Assembly (NCBI GenBank): GCA_964418425.1 | Contig: CAYQLT010000010.1 | Span: forward strand, 1-64,000 | Reading direction: 5' to 3' | Source of the DNA: CAYQLT01 sp964418425 | GTDB taxonomy: Bacteria; Bacillota; Limnochordia; Limnochordales; Geochordaceae | Length of the DNA: 64,000 nt | Shown here: positions 1 to 7,166 of the stretch, one piece after another | How the letters are laid out: every line of letters begins with the position of its first letter | How positions within the stretch are numbered: position 1 is the first letter of the stretch | Notes under the pieces: model-generated | Told to the model about the DNA's origin: nothing | The model's input: the letters and a program-made list of their open reading frames with translations, nothing else | Databases searched by the model: none | Made by a program: the position numbers and the translations under genes

Positions 1-165
1 CAGGGGATTGAAACGAGGCCAGCCCGGAGCGCGGGCAGGAGGGGAGGCATGCTCTCACTCCGCATCCCGATGAGCAGGGGATTGAAACAGGGCCGCCGCC
101 TCGGGGAGGCGCGCCGCCTCCAGGGCGGCTCTCACTCCGCATCCCGCTGAGCAAGGGATTGAAAT
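1..165 (+). CRISPR. Distal end of a CRISPR array (2.4 repeats, 2 spacers)
   Basis: The last 14 bases of a repeat occupy 1-14, a full 38-bp repeat lies at 51-88, and a third lies at 128-165. Spacers are 36 bp (15-50) and 39 bp (89-127). The repeats end in ATTGAAAC, a 3' end common in type III and type I-A/B repeats of thermophiles. The third copy differs from the second at three positions, including its last base (C to T), as expected for the degenerate terminal repeat furthest from the leader. The array is therefore read left to right and its leader lies outside the window. Cas6 and CARF genes 7.3 kb downstream probably belong to the same CRISPR locus. Confidence 0.93.
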
Positions 166-830
166 GGCTGCACCAGGTTGGGGGGTGCATCACGCCGCCG
201 CCGATGCACCTGCAGCGAATGGATGGTGGGCACTACCGGAGCTACGTGTCGGCGAGTGGGGAGGGGGATGGGGTCGGCCGCCAGGCAGCATCGCCGGACT
301 CAACGCTCCCGAGAGCCTGACGGGCCCGGCGAACGCGGCCCGAAACCACCAAGGCGGGCCGACGTTTCAGTCATCGCCGGAGCTGAGGCGGACGGACGTG
401 AAGGTCTTCGCCTACCGGGGCAGAACCCGGGCGAGCCTGCAGCGCTTTCCCGACCCGCTTCGCCGCGGCCTCGCGGAAGCCGCACGGCGCTTCGACGGGG
501 ACCGGCCTGACAAGTACGCCCGAGACGGCTTGATCCGCCTCAAAGACGACATTACGCTTTTGCACCGGAAGCCCGAGGGTACGGCCCAGTCGCTGGCAGC
601 TCCGGGTGCTGGACGGCATGCCCCCCAAAGCGTTCATCAGCGACACCGCGACCTCCGCGGCATGCTGGGTTACCGTGCCCAGACCCCGGGAAGGATGGGG
701 TGGGCGGCGGTTGCGGTCCGCCACCTGCCGGCACAGGAGCCGGCGCTTTGCCAGGTCGCCAGTGGAACGTTGTGGAGCCCCAGCCGGCGCAGGGCTTTGG
801 CGGCCTCGTCCGGACCAGGCGGCTCAAGCC
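166..830. other. 665-bp region without a convincing gene
   Basis: No open frame here has an obvious ribosome-binding site or a recognisable family. A stretch around 395-680 on the + strand looks protein-like across two frames. The first part reads KVFAYRGRTRASLQRF and continues to LIRLKDDITLL. The second frame then reads WQLRVLDG. This pattern is faintly reminiscent of a RelE/HigB-type toxin broken by a frameshift, but I cannot support that identification. It separates the CRISPR array from the FHA gene, which runs toward it from the right. Confidence 0.4.
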
Positions 831-1847
831 TCAAGCCGACATCGTCTGCAGCTTGACGGTATCCTCGCCGTACCGAAGCCGAGAATTGCCTACTCCGAGC
901 ACGTCACCCGGGCGCAGCCGGTGCCATCGAGCCGGCCGCCCGTTGACAAGGAGCCGCCCACCCGACAGGTCCGCCACCGCAAAGCCTTCGGGGACCGGCC
1001 TCACTTCCGCGTGCACCGGCTCCACTTGCGGATCGCTGAACAGGACGATGTCGCATTTGGGCGACCGGCCGATGCGAGAGGTCTCGCCAGGGTACAACAA
1101 GAAATGCTTGCCCTCCGCAGGGCCGCTGAGGGCCTGTAGCCATGCTGCCTTCTTGATCTCCTCGATGGCGGCGATGCCCAACGCCGCCGCAGCTGCGACC
1201 AGCGTCAGGCCGACGGCGCGGCTGATCACATCGTCGCCGGTGCCCTGCGCGATCCAGTCGAACAGCCCGCCTCCCAAAAGGCCTCCCATGGCCGCCCCTA
1301 TCAGCCCGTTTTGGAGTCGAAGCCGAGACCGTAGCTTCCACCCTTGCAGCCCCTGCCCGGCGCCCACACCCCCGGCAAACAGCCCCCACCCCACGGTTCG
1401 GGCCGCCACCTGCCAGGCTCCCCAGGCGGGTCCACCGCCGCCCATGGACCAGTAGACCGTCTGGCCCACCGCACCGCCCAGCGCGCCCCCCAGCGCCCCT
1501 GAAATCAGGCCCTCCACGAAGGCAGCCCGGGCTCCCTGATGCCCCCGGGCAAACCGCGCCTCTCCGTATCGCAAAAACGCGCCGACGGCGGCGCCCATCA
1601 GGGCGCCCCATACAGCCATCGAGAAGATCAGCCCGGCGGGAGTGCCCACCCCGTCCCGGTCGCCGTAGAAAAGCTCCCCCAATATCCAGGCGGCGAAGCC
1701 CCCCGCGGCGCCGAACAAGACCAGGACCGCGGCGCGCGACCGCCCCAGCCGGGCAAACCAGGTGGCCGGGTCGAGCCACTGCCTGCTGGCCCGCCCGCCG
1801 GCATCCTTGGCCTCCTCGGGCTCCAGTTCGACGATGAGCCTTCCCAC
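831..1847 (-). CDS. Polytopic membrane protein with C-terminal FHA domain
   Basis: This 338-residue protein has a glycine-rich, multi-helix membrane region at about residues 38-235. A C-terminal forkhead-associated domain follows at about 245-330, with the RIGRSPKCDIVLF strand, a Ser/His-bearing loop (VHAEV) and the LVNG...PGDVLGVG strands. FHA domains bind phosphothreonine peptides, so this is probably a phospho-dependent docking subunit at the membrane. The start chosen is the GTG at 1847, preceded by AGAGGGTGG and lying 17 bases after the E2 stop codon. It is the last gene of the minus-strand run Ubl-JAMM-E2-FHA. The tail (GEDTVKLQ) weakly resembles the acidic/beta-branched tail motif of the E2 and the protease. 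No kinase gene is nearby to create its ligand. Confidence 0.85.
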   Translation of the reverse strand: MGRLIVELEPEEAKDAGGRASRQWLDPATWFARLGRSRAAVLVLFGAAGGFAAWILGELFYGDRDGVGTPAGLIFSMAVWGALMGAAVGAFLRYGEARFARGHQGARAAFVEGLISGALGGALGGAVGQTVYWSMGGGGPAWGAWQVAARTVGWGLFAGGVGAGQGLQGWKLRSRLRLQNGLIGAAMGGLLGGGLFDWIAQGTGDDVISRAVGLTLVAAAAALGIAAIEEIKKAAWLQALSGPAEGKHFLLYPGETSRIGRSPKCDIVLFSDPQVEPVHAEVRPVPEGFAVADLSGGRLLVNGRPARWHRLRPGDVLGVGNSRLRYGEDTVKLQTMSA

Positions 1848-1863
1848 CGCCGGGTTCCACCCT

Positions 1864-2424
1864 CTAATGCCGCAGCACCACGCGGATATCGTCGTCCTGG
1901 GCGCTGGCTCCGGGCCGCCCGCCCCGAGGCCGCGCAGGCCCGAGCTGCACGGTCGGCTCGGGCTGGTACATGGGGATGGACGCAAGAGGCAGCCGGTGAG
2001 GGTTTTCCCGGGCCCACATGGCAGCCCGAGGGTTCACCGGGCTCTGGACGTTGTACACCTCGTATTGCAGCATCCGCCCGATCTGGACGATCACGTCCAC
2101 CAGGGTCTCACCCGCCGCCCAGTGATCCCCGATGCAAACCCAACTCCCGATGTTGGGATGGAAAACCTCGGTTTTCATGGTGCAGCGGGGCTTCTGCCGA
2201 GGATAGTTCTCGTGGAGGTAGATCTCCACCACGTGCTCGCCGATCACGACCGGTTCGTTGCGCAGCGGATCCCACCGTAGCCCTGGGACCTTATAGGTGA
2301 CCAGGTAGCGCTCCGGCGGAGGAGGTCCCACCGGCTGCACCCGCACGTAAGGGTGTCCCTGCATCTCCCGCATGACGAGTTGGTAGTCGGCCTGCAACCG
2401 GCGCTGCCTGACCGGCGAACTCAT
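1864..2424 (-). CDS. E2-like ubiquitin-conjugating enzyme (UBC fold)
   Basis: The 186-residue protein has the UBC core at about residues 10-150. It carries a diagnostic HPN at 89-91 followed by the catalytic cysteine Cys97 in SWVCIGDHW, then an amphipathic helix (LVDVIVQIGRMLQ) and the NPRAAMWARENP segment that matches the E2 C-terminal helices. It should accept the ubiquitin-like protein from the adjacent E1 as a thioester. The ATG at 2424 overlaps the stop codon of the JAMM gene (ATGA), so the two are translationally coupled. An upstream in-frame extension is rejected because it would run into the JAMM gene. A C-terminal extension of about 35 residues ends in an acidic/beta-branched motif (DDDIRVVL, 177-184). 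The identification as an E2 is firm; its substrate is unknown. Confidence 0.92.
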   Translation of the reverse strand: MSSPVRQRRLQADYQLVMREMQGHPYVRVQPVGPPPPERYLVTYKVPGLRWDPLRNEPVVIGEHVVEIYLHENYPRQKPRCTMKTEVFHPNIGSWVCIGDHWAAGETLVDVIVQIGRMLQYEVYNVQSPVNPRAAMWARENPHRLPLASIPMYQPEPTVQLGPARPRGGRPGASAQDDDIRVVLRH

Positions 2425-3704
2425 AACCTGCTCCCCTCCAACGTGGGTACCACGATCATGCGTCCGGCCCGCATCGTCCCGTCGCGCGGGATGTCGTTGG
2501 CCCGCATCAGCAGGTTCACGTAGGCGGGTGAACCGTAATATCGCTGGCTCAACCCCCACAACGTGTCGCCGCGCTGCACCACGTGAACCCGCACGGCCCG
2601 GTCGCGAAGCTCATCCATCCCCCGGCGCAGCTGTTCCAGCTCCTCGCGCGCCTGCTCCACGCCTGCCCGCACCTCGTCAAGTCCGGCGCCCAGGCTGTCC
2701 AGGCGCTCCCGAACGTCGCCTGCGCCCCCTTGCAACTGGTCCACCCGCAGGCGCAGCGCATCCATCTCGCCCCGCAGCGCCTCGAGTCGTGACTCGCTTC
2801 GAGCCATCTCCATCCGAACCTGCTCCACCTGCACGGTCCACGGCCCGTCTTCCGACGACGGGGAGCGCACGCCCCGTGAACCCACCGGCGGCAACAGCGA
2901 GACCAGCGTGACAGCCATGCCCACGGCCAAAGCTACCGTCAACGCCACCAGCAGCAGCGAGAGTGGATCGACGCGGGTTCTTTGCACCAGGGCGTACGCC
3001 CGTGCGGCCTCAAGCCGCCGCACCGCCTCTTCCCGGCTTCGTGTCGCCGGGGCCACCTTCGAGTCCCCGTCCAGCGAGGCCGCTCGCCGCCTCGTCTCCG
3101 GTAGGTCCACCGGCACCTGTCGGGGCCTCTGCACCCGCGCCGCCTGCCGAGCCTCGCCTGCTGGCACCTGACGGGTCGCGCTTGTTGGCAGAAGACTTCG
3201 GCCCGGCGGTTGGGCAAGGATGAAGTAAGGGACCGAGCGGATGTCGCCTTCCCGCAACCAGACGAAAAAGCCTCGCTCCTCCCGCACCGGATCCACCACC
3301 AGGGCCACCTGCCACGGCTCCCGAAAGAAGTTGCGATGGATGAACAGGTCGTGCTGCGAAAGGAAGATGCCCAGGTTGGGATGGGTGTGGTACCAGCCGA
3401 CGATCCGTTCGTCGGGGTACCTCCGCTCCTTCTCCTCGTGAACCGCAGCCCAGGTGTCGGGCGTGAAGGTGACGCTGGTGCGGCTGGCCTCCGTGTGCCG
3501 GGCGGCAATCCACCCGCTCACCTCCACCACGTGCTCGCCGGGCTCACCCACCAGCGAGCCTACCAGCACGCCTCCCACCTCCCGGGTGGTGTCCGAGGTC
3601 GCGTGGGCCAGGATCCCCTTCAGAACCGCTTCATGAATGATGACCCGGGCCAGCGCTTGCGCACCCCCGCCACCCGAACCTCGCCGCGCCACCACTTCAA
3701 CCAA
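2421..3704 (-). CDS. JAB/MPN (JAMM) isopeptidase with TM helix, coiled coil and LysM
   Basis: The N-terminal JAB domain (about 18-165) has the full JAMM zinc site: Glu42, then H106-T-H108-P, Ser116 and Asp119. Such enzymes remove C-terminal tails from, or deconjugate, ubiquitin-like proteins. A charged linker leads to one transmembrane helix at 247-270, a predicted coiled coil at about 290-370, and a LysM domain at about 372-420. Positive charges before the helix place the JAMM domain in the cytosol and the LysM outside, where it could bind peptidoglycan. The start is TTG at 3704, which overlaps the end of the Ubl gene by 8 bases; GTG codons three and four codons later are alternatives. A transmembrane LysM-anchored deubiquitinase-like protein is an unusual architecture. 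Confidence 0.9.
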   Translation of the reverse strand: MVEVVARRGSGGGGAQALARVIIHEAVLKGILAHATSDTTREVGGVLVGSLVGEPGEHVVEVSGWIAARHTEASRTSVTFTPDTWAAVHEEKERRYPDERIVGWYHTHPNLGIFLSQHDLFIHRNFFREPWQVALVVDPVREERGFFVWLREGDIRSVPYFILAQPPGRSLLPTSATRQVPAGEARQAARVQRPRQVPVDLPETRRRAASLDGDSKVAPATRSREEAVRRLEAARAYALVQRTRVDPLSLLLVALTVALAVGMAVTLVSLLPPVGSRGVRSPSSEDGPWTVQVEQVRMEMARSESRLEALRGEMDALRLRVDQLQGGAGDVRERLDSLGAGLDEVRAGVEQAREELEQLRRGMDELRDRAVRVHVVQRGDTLWGLSQRYYGSPAYVNLLMRANDIPRDGTMRAGRMIVVPTLEGSRL

Positions 3705-3993
3705 GGGGGCGCCTCCCCGACCGAGCGCCGGCCGTGATCTCAGGGTACAGCCGCAACACGTCGCCCTCCTGCACGCCGGCGTCCTTCAGGGTCTGCTCCC
3801 CGTCCAGCTGGCGGCCCGACGCCTTGTGATGGAACTTGTAATTGAGCGGCTGTCCGTCGGGGCCGTTGACAGGAAGGTTCATCAGCTCGACGAGCTTGGC
3901 GATGACCCGCCGGATGGGGGCGTCATCGGGAACCGTCGCCTGTTGCTCTTTGTTGCCCGTGGCGTCCACCACGGTGATGTTCAATCGTCCCAT
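3697..3993 (-). CDS. Ubiquitin-like protein (YukD/EsaB-like fold)
   Basis: This 98-residue beta-grasp protein starts with the strand MGRLNITVVD. A helix follows (PIRRVIAKLVELMNL), then the strand LNYKFHHKASGRQL and the segment TLKDAGVQEGDVLRLYPEI, a pattern typical of YukD-like ubiquitin homologues. After the last strand comes a 13-residue tail (TAGARSGRRPLG) whose final residue is glycine. It could be used directly or be trimmed by the JAMM enzyme to an internal glycine (TAG or SG). It is the presumed modifier activated by E1 and transferred by E2. The ATG at 3993 has a GAGGAGG site nine bases upstream. It is the first gene of the minus-strand operon and diverges from the E1 gene. Confidence 0.87.
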   Translation of the reverse strand: MGRLNITVVDATGNKEQQATVPDDAPIRRVIAKLVELMNLPVNGPDGQPLNYKFHHKASGRQLDGEQTLKDAGVQEGDVLRLYPEITAGARSGRRPLG

Positions 3994-4038
3994 ACCCCGA
4001 GCATCCCTCCTCGCCCAGCCTAGAAAAGGCGGACCGCT

Positions 4039-4072
4039 CAGGCAAGCATGGCAACCTTGCCAGGCTTGCCTG
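4039..4072. promoter_or_regulatory. 34-bp near-palindrome between divergent Ubl and E1 genes
   Basis: The left arm CAGGCAAGCATGGCAAC and the right arm CTTGCCAGGCTTGCCTG are inverted repeats matching at 15 of 17 positions, with no central gap. Each arm also holds two GGCAA units, so the site looks like four half-sites. It lies 46 bases upstream of the Ubl start and about 77 upstream of the E1 start, where divergent promoters must be. I read it as a candidate operator controlling both transcripts. A hairpin in the Ubl leader is the alternative. Confidence 0.5.
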
Positions 4073-4148
4073 CCCCGGCCGAGGGTGCGAATCTCTCCGT
4101 GGGAAGGACTGCAACGGCGGTAAGCGGCAAGCCGGATGGGGGGAAACG

Positions 4149-5477
4149 GTGATGGAAGGGCTCGACCCGGTGGACAGCGATGGCTTGCGGCTGCAGGTTG
4201 ACCTTCACGAGGATCGCTACAGCCGCCTGCGGCTTTTGCCATGGTGGGACCAGGAACGCTTGCGGCGAAGCCACGTGCTGGTGGTAGGCGCCGGCGCCCT
4301 GGGCAACGAGATCGTCAAGAACCTGGCGCTGGTCGGCATCGGGCGGCTCACCATCGTGGACATGGACGTGGTGGAGCACTCCAACCTTTCCCGGTCCGTC
4401 CTCTTCCGGGCCGCGGACGAGGGTAAGCCCAAGGCCGCGGTGGCGGCCGCACGCGCATGCGAGCTCAACCCCGATGTGAGCGCCACCTGGATTCAGGGCA
4501 GCATCATCGACGACGTGGGGATGGGCCTGTTCCGAAGCGTGGACGTGGTGGCCGCGGGGGTTGACAACCGAGAGGCGCGCCTGGCCATCAACCAGAAGTG
4601 CTGGCGGGTGGGCGTCCCGTGGGTGGACGGGGCCATCGAGGCCTTAAGCGGCGCGGCCCGCGTCTTCGTTCCCCCCGAGGGCGCTTGCTACGAGTGCACG
4701 CTGGACGGGCGCGACTACGAGCTCATGGCACGCCGGCGCACCTGCGCCCTGCTCTCCCGCGACGAGATGCTCTCGGGTAAGGTTCCCACGACGCCTACCA
4801 GCGCCTCCATCGTGGCGGCCATTCAGGTTCAGGAAGTTCTCAAGCTCTTGCACCGCGACCGGGGGCTTGCCGTCCTGGAGGGCCGGGGATTCATCTACTA
4901 CGGCCACGCAAACGACGCCTACGTGGTCACCTACCCCCGCCGCGAGGACTGCCTCAGCCACGACACCTTTGCCTCGGTACGAGTCGAGCCCTGGAGCGCA
5001 CGCAGCGCCACGCCGGCCGAACTCATCGAGGCCAGCCGGCGTGCCGGGCAAGATGCGCCGCCATCCGCAGACCCGCTGCCCTCGCGGGAGGCGGGCGATG
5101 GCCCGGCGGGCACCGCTCCGGGCGAGGGCGGCTGGGCGGTCGAACTGCCCGGCGAGCTCTGCCTGGCGGCGCGTTGTCGCAGTTGCCGGTTGGAGCGGCC
5201 CCTGCGCCGGCCTCTGCGCCGCCTCACCCACCGGGACGTGGCGTGCCCCGGCTGCGGAGAGGTGATGGAACTCGACCTGACCCACACAGTACCCGAGGGT
5301 TCGTGGTTGGCCGGCTGCCCGCTCATCGAGCTGGGAGTGCCCCTGTGGGACATCGTGACGGTCGTTGGGCCAAAGGGGCAGAGGTTTCACTGGGAACTGG
5401 CCGCGGACCGGGCCGAGCTGCTCCGCCCGGCGGCGCCGGGGGGCGGGAATGGCGCCAACACGCCGGTGGGGGCTTAA
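4149..5477 (+). CDS. E1-like ubiquitin-activating enzyme (ThiF/MoeB/UBA family)
   Basis: The 442-residue protein begins with a ThiF-type adenylation domain (about 20-240): nucleotide loop VVGAGALGNEIVKN at 45-58, VDMDVVEHSNLSR, and the crossover region with CYEC (180-183) and PTTPTSASIVAAIQ. Cys199 in RRRTCALL aligns with the catalytic cysteine position of Uba4-type enzymes. A C-terminal extension carries a second zinc ribbon (CRSC...CPGC) and a terminal domain of about 70 residues. It should adenylate the Ubl C-terminus and pass it to the E2. Start is GTG 4149 or the adjacent ATG 4152, after GGATGGGGGG. It is the only component on the plus strand, divergent from Ubl and convergent with the RING gene, whose stop codon overlaps its own. 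Confidence 0.92.
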   Translation: MMEGLDPVDSDGLRLQVDLHEDRYSRLRLLPWWDQERLRRSHVLVVGAGALGNEIVKNLALVGIGRLTIVDMDVVEHSNLSRSVLFRAADEGKPKAAVAAARACELNPDVSATWIQGSIIDDVGMGLFRSVDVVAAGVDNREARLAINQKCWRVGVPWVDGAIEALSGAARVFVPPEGACYECTLDGRDYELMARRRTCALLSRDEMLSGKVPTTPTSASIVAAIQVQEVLKLLHRDRGLAVLEGRGFIYYGHANDAYVVTYPRREDCLSHDTFASVRVEPWSARSATPAELIEASRRAGQDAPPSADPLPSREAGDGPAGTAPGEGGWAVELPGELCLAARCRSCRLERPLRRPLRRLTHRDVACPGCGEVMELDLTHTVPEGSWLAGCPLIELGVPLWDIVTVVGPKGQRFHWELAADRAELLRPAAPGGGNGANTPVGA

Positions 5478-6151
5478 CGGCACCCGAAGACCGAACAGCC
5501 GCCGTTTTCCGTCCAGCACTCGGGATGATAGACGCTTCCGCAACGGCGGCAGGTGACCAGGCGGTTCCCGGCGCTCACGAACTCCAGGCAATAGGGGCAC
5601 CGGGTGCGGTTGGACGCGTTCGGCGCCGGGGCGGCGCCGGCGGCGCCTCGGCGATCCGAGGGTGGCCCCAGGAGGATCACGATGTCTGTGTCCGCCCGGC
5701 CCGGCGCCTTTGGGGCGGCGGGCGCCCGGCCGGCCGCCGTCGTCCCCGTCGCGGTGCGGGCCGAGCTGTGGCCGTTTCCCCCTTCGGCGGTCGCCTGCGT
5801 GGGGAGTTTCCTGAAGAAATAGACCAGGCTCGCCACGAAGCCGACCGCGGCGGCCAGAATCCGGCACTGGTCCACCCCCGAGTCCTGCAGCCAGCCGATG
5901 CCGACCCTGCAGCCGGACTGGTCCAGCAGGTACCCCACCGCATAGCCCACAACGGCTCCGGGAAGCCCCGCCGCGGCCACCCAGGCGAGCACGGCGCCCA
6001 CACCCGCGCCGACCAAGAACCCGAGGATGCCGCCCAGCGGCCCCAAGGCGGAAGCCCCGGCAGCGGCCAGCGCGATGCCCGTGAGGCACCCCACGCAGCC
6101 GGCCACGCCGCTGATGACGTCATCGTCGGTCGTGGAGGATGACTTCGACAT
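5474..6151 (-). CDS. Membrane protein with C-terminal prokaryotic RING finger (E3-like)
   Basis: The 225-residue protein has a glycine/alanine-rich membrane region (about 12-115, several helices). A disordered linker (118-180) follows, then a C-terminal binuclear zinc module with CPYC (185-188), CRRC (201-204), His209, Cys212, Cys219 and Cys224. The spacing, with YHPECW and GGCSVFGC, matches prokaryotic RING fingers found with E1/E2 genes. It is the likely E3 or scaffold that recruits the charged E2 to the membrane. The linker contains an acidic/hydrophobic motif, DTDIVILLG (154-162), related to the E2 and protease tails. The ATG at 6151 overlaps the protease gene by 32 bases, so coupling is likely. 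Its stop overlaps the E1 stop by three to four bases. Confidence 0.85.
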   Translation of the reverse strand: MSKSSSTTDDDVISGVAGCVGCLTGIALAAAGASALGPLGGILGFLVGAGVGAVLAWVAAAGLPGAVVGYAVGYLLDQSGCRVGIGWLQDSGVDQCRILAAAVGFVASLVYFFRKLPTQATAEGGNGHSSARTATGTTAAGRAPAAPKAPGRADTDIVILLGPPSDRRGAAGAAPAPNASNRTRCPYCLEFVSAGNRLVTCRRCGSVYHPECWTENGGCSVFGCR

Positions 6152-7166
6152 CGTCTTCGGGTGCTTGCGAGGCAGTTCCGGCGGGTTCGTGGTAGGTTAC
6201 GTGCCCCCACCGGTCCCGCAGCCGCAGGCGTGCCATTCCGCGCCGCCCTTCGGGGGATGCCGTCCCCGGCGGTGACACGGAGGCGGCAGCCCGTCGCGCC
6301 TGCACCTGGCGGCGTCGCCGGCGCCGGCTCCACACAAGAACCCCGGCGCCGGTTGCCAGCACCGCCACGCTGACCGCCGCCGTAGCCCACCCGACCGCCC
6401 GCATCTCCTCGTCGCGTCCCCATGCGGGGCCCTCCCGGGCAGGCTGTAGGGCCACGTTTTGGTAGGTCAGGTCCGCGGCCATCGCCACCTGCCAGCGCGC
6501 CAGCGCCTTCTCCAAAGCGGCCACAGGGATGGCCAGGCCGATCCCCTGGGCGTTTCCAACCCGTGCGGCCGCGATCCCGACAACCCGTCCCTCCTCGTCC
6601 AGCACCGGCCCCCCGCTGTTGCCGGGATTGAGGGATATGTCGAGCTGGATGTACGTGCGGTCCTCCACCACCCGCCGTGACGCTGCCACGTAGCCCGACG
6701 AGACCGACTGTTCCAGCCCCAGAGGCGCTCCGGCGACCCACACCCGATCACCGGCCTTCAGGTTGCGGGAATCTCCCAGGCTCAGCGCGGGCAGAAAGCG
6801 AACCGACGCCCGGAGCAGGGCCACGTCAGCCCCATCGTCCAGGGCTATCGCCTCTGCCCCCGCCTGGTGTCCGGTGGCAAACCGCACCGAGAGGCGACCG
6901 GGCTGTGCGACGGCGTGGGCCACCGTGAGTATGTAGCCTTCCGGACTCACGACGAAGCCACTTCCTACGGGCCTGCCGTCCACCAACACCGTGACGACCG
7001 CCTGCAAGGCCAGCGGCCCGGGCGGTGCCGCCTGAGCGGGCCCCTCAGGGCCGGTGGCCGCCAGCACGACCACAAACCCGACCACCCCCAGCGCGGTGGC
7101 CCCGGTGGTGGCCCACCGAATCCGCTGCCCCGCAGGGGTCCGCACACGTGCAGCCAAGAAGCCCAT
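6120..7166 (-). CDS. Membrane-anchored trypsin-like (HtrA-type) serine protease
   Basis: This 348-residue protein has an N-terminal membrane helix (about 18-38). A chymotrypsin-fold protease domain follows with His84 (TVAHA), Asp114 (DVALL) and Ser184 (NPGNSGG). A second helix lies at about 258-279, followed by a run of arginines and a 65-residue tail. There is no PDZ domain. By the positive-inside rule both termini are cytosolic and the protease faces outward. The tail ends in DDVEVILHDRR (338-348), which matches the E2 tail motif and would lie in the cytosol with the Ubl. It is the first gene of the protease-RING pair and diverges from cas6. A role as sensor or effector of the conjugation system is inference. 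Confidence 0.88.
   Translation of the reverse strand: MGFLAARVRTPAGQRIRWATTGATALGVVGFVVVLAATGPEGPAQAAPPGPLALQAVVTVLVDGRPVGSGFVVSPEGYILTVAHAVAQPGRLSVRFATGHQAGAEAIALDDGADVALLRASVRFLPALSLGDSRNLKAGDRVWVAGAPLGLEQSVSSGYVAASRRVVEDRTYIQLDISLNPGNSGGPVLDEEGRVVGIAAARVGNAQGIGLAIPVAALEKALARWQVAMAADLTYQNVALQPAREGPAWGRDEEMRAVGWATAAVSVAVLATGAGVLVWSRRRRRRQVQARRAAASVSPPGTASPEGRRGMARLRLRDRWGHVTYHEPAGTASQAPEDDVEVILHDRR

Noticed and set aside
166..830. Several long open frames on both strands
   Set aside because: None has a ribosome-binding site, conserved motif or plausible composition; such frames are expected in 70% GC DNA.
3994..4242. N-terminal extension of the Ubl gene up to 4242
   Set aside because: The extension is low-complexity and overlaps the start of the E1 gene. 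The ATG at 3993 has a good ribosome-binding site and begins at the first beta strand.
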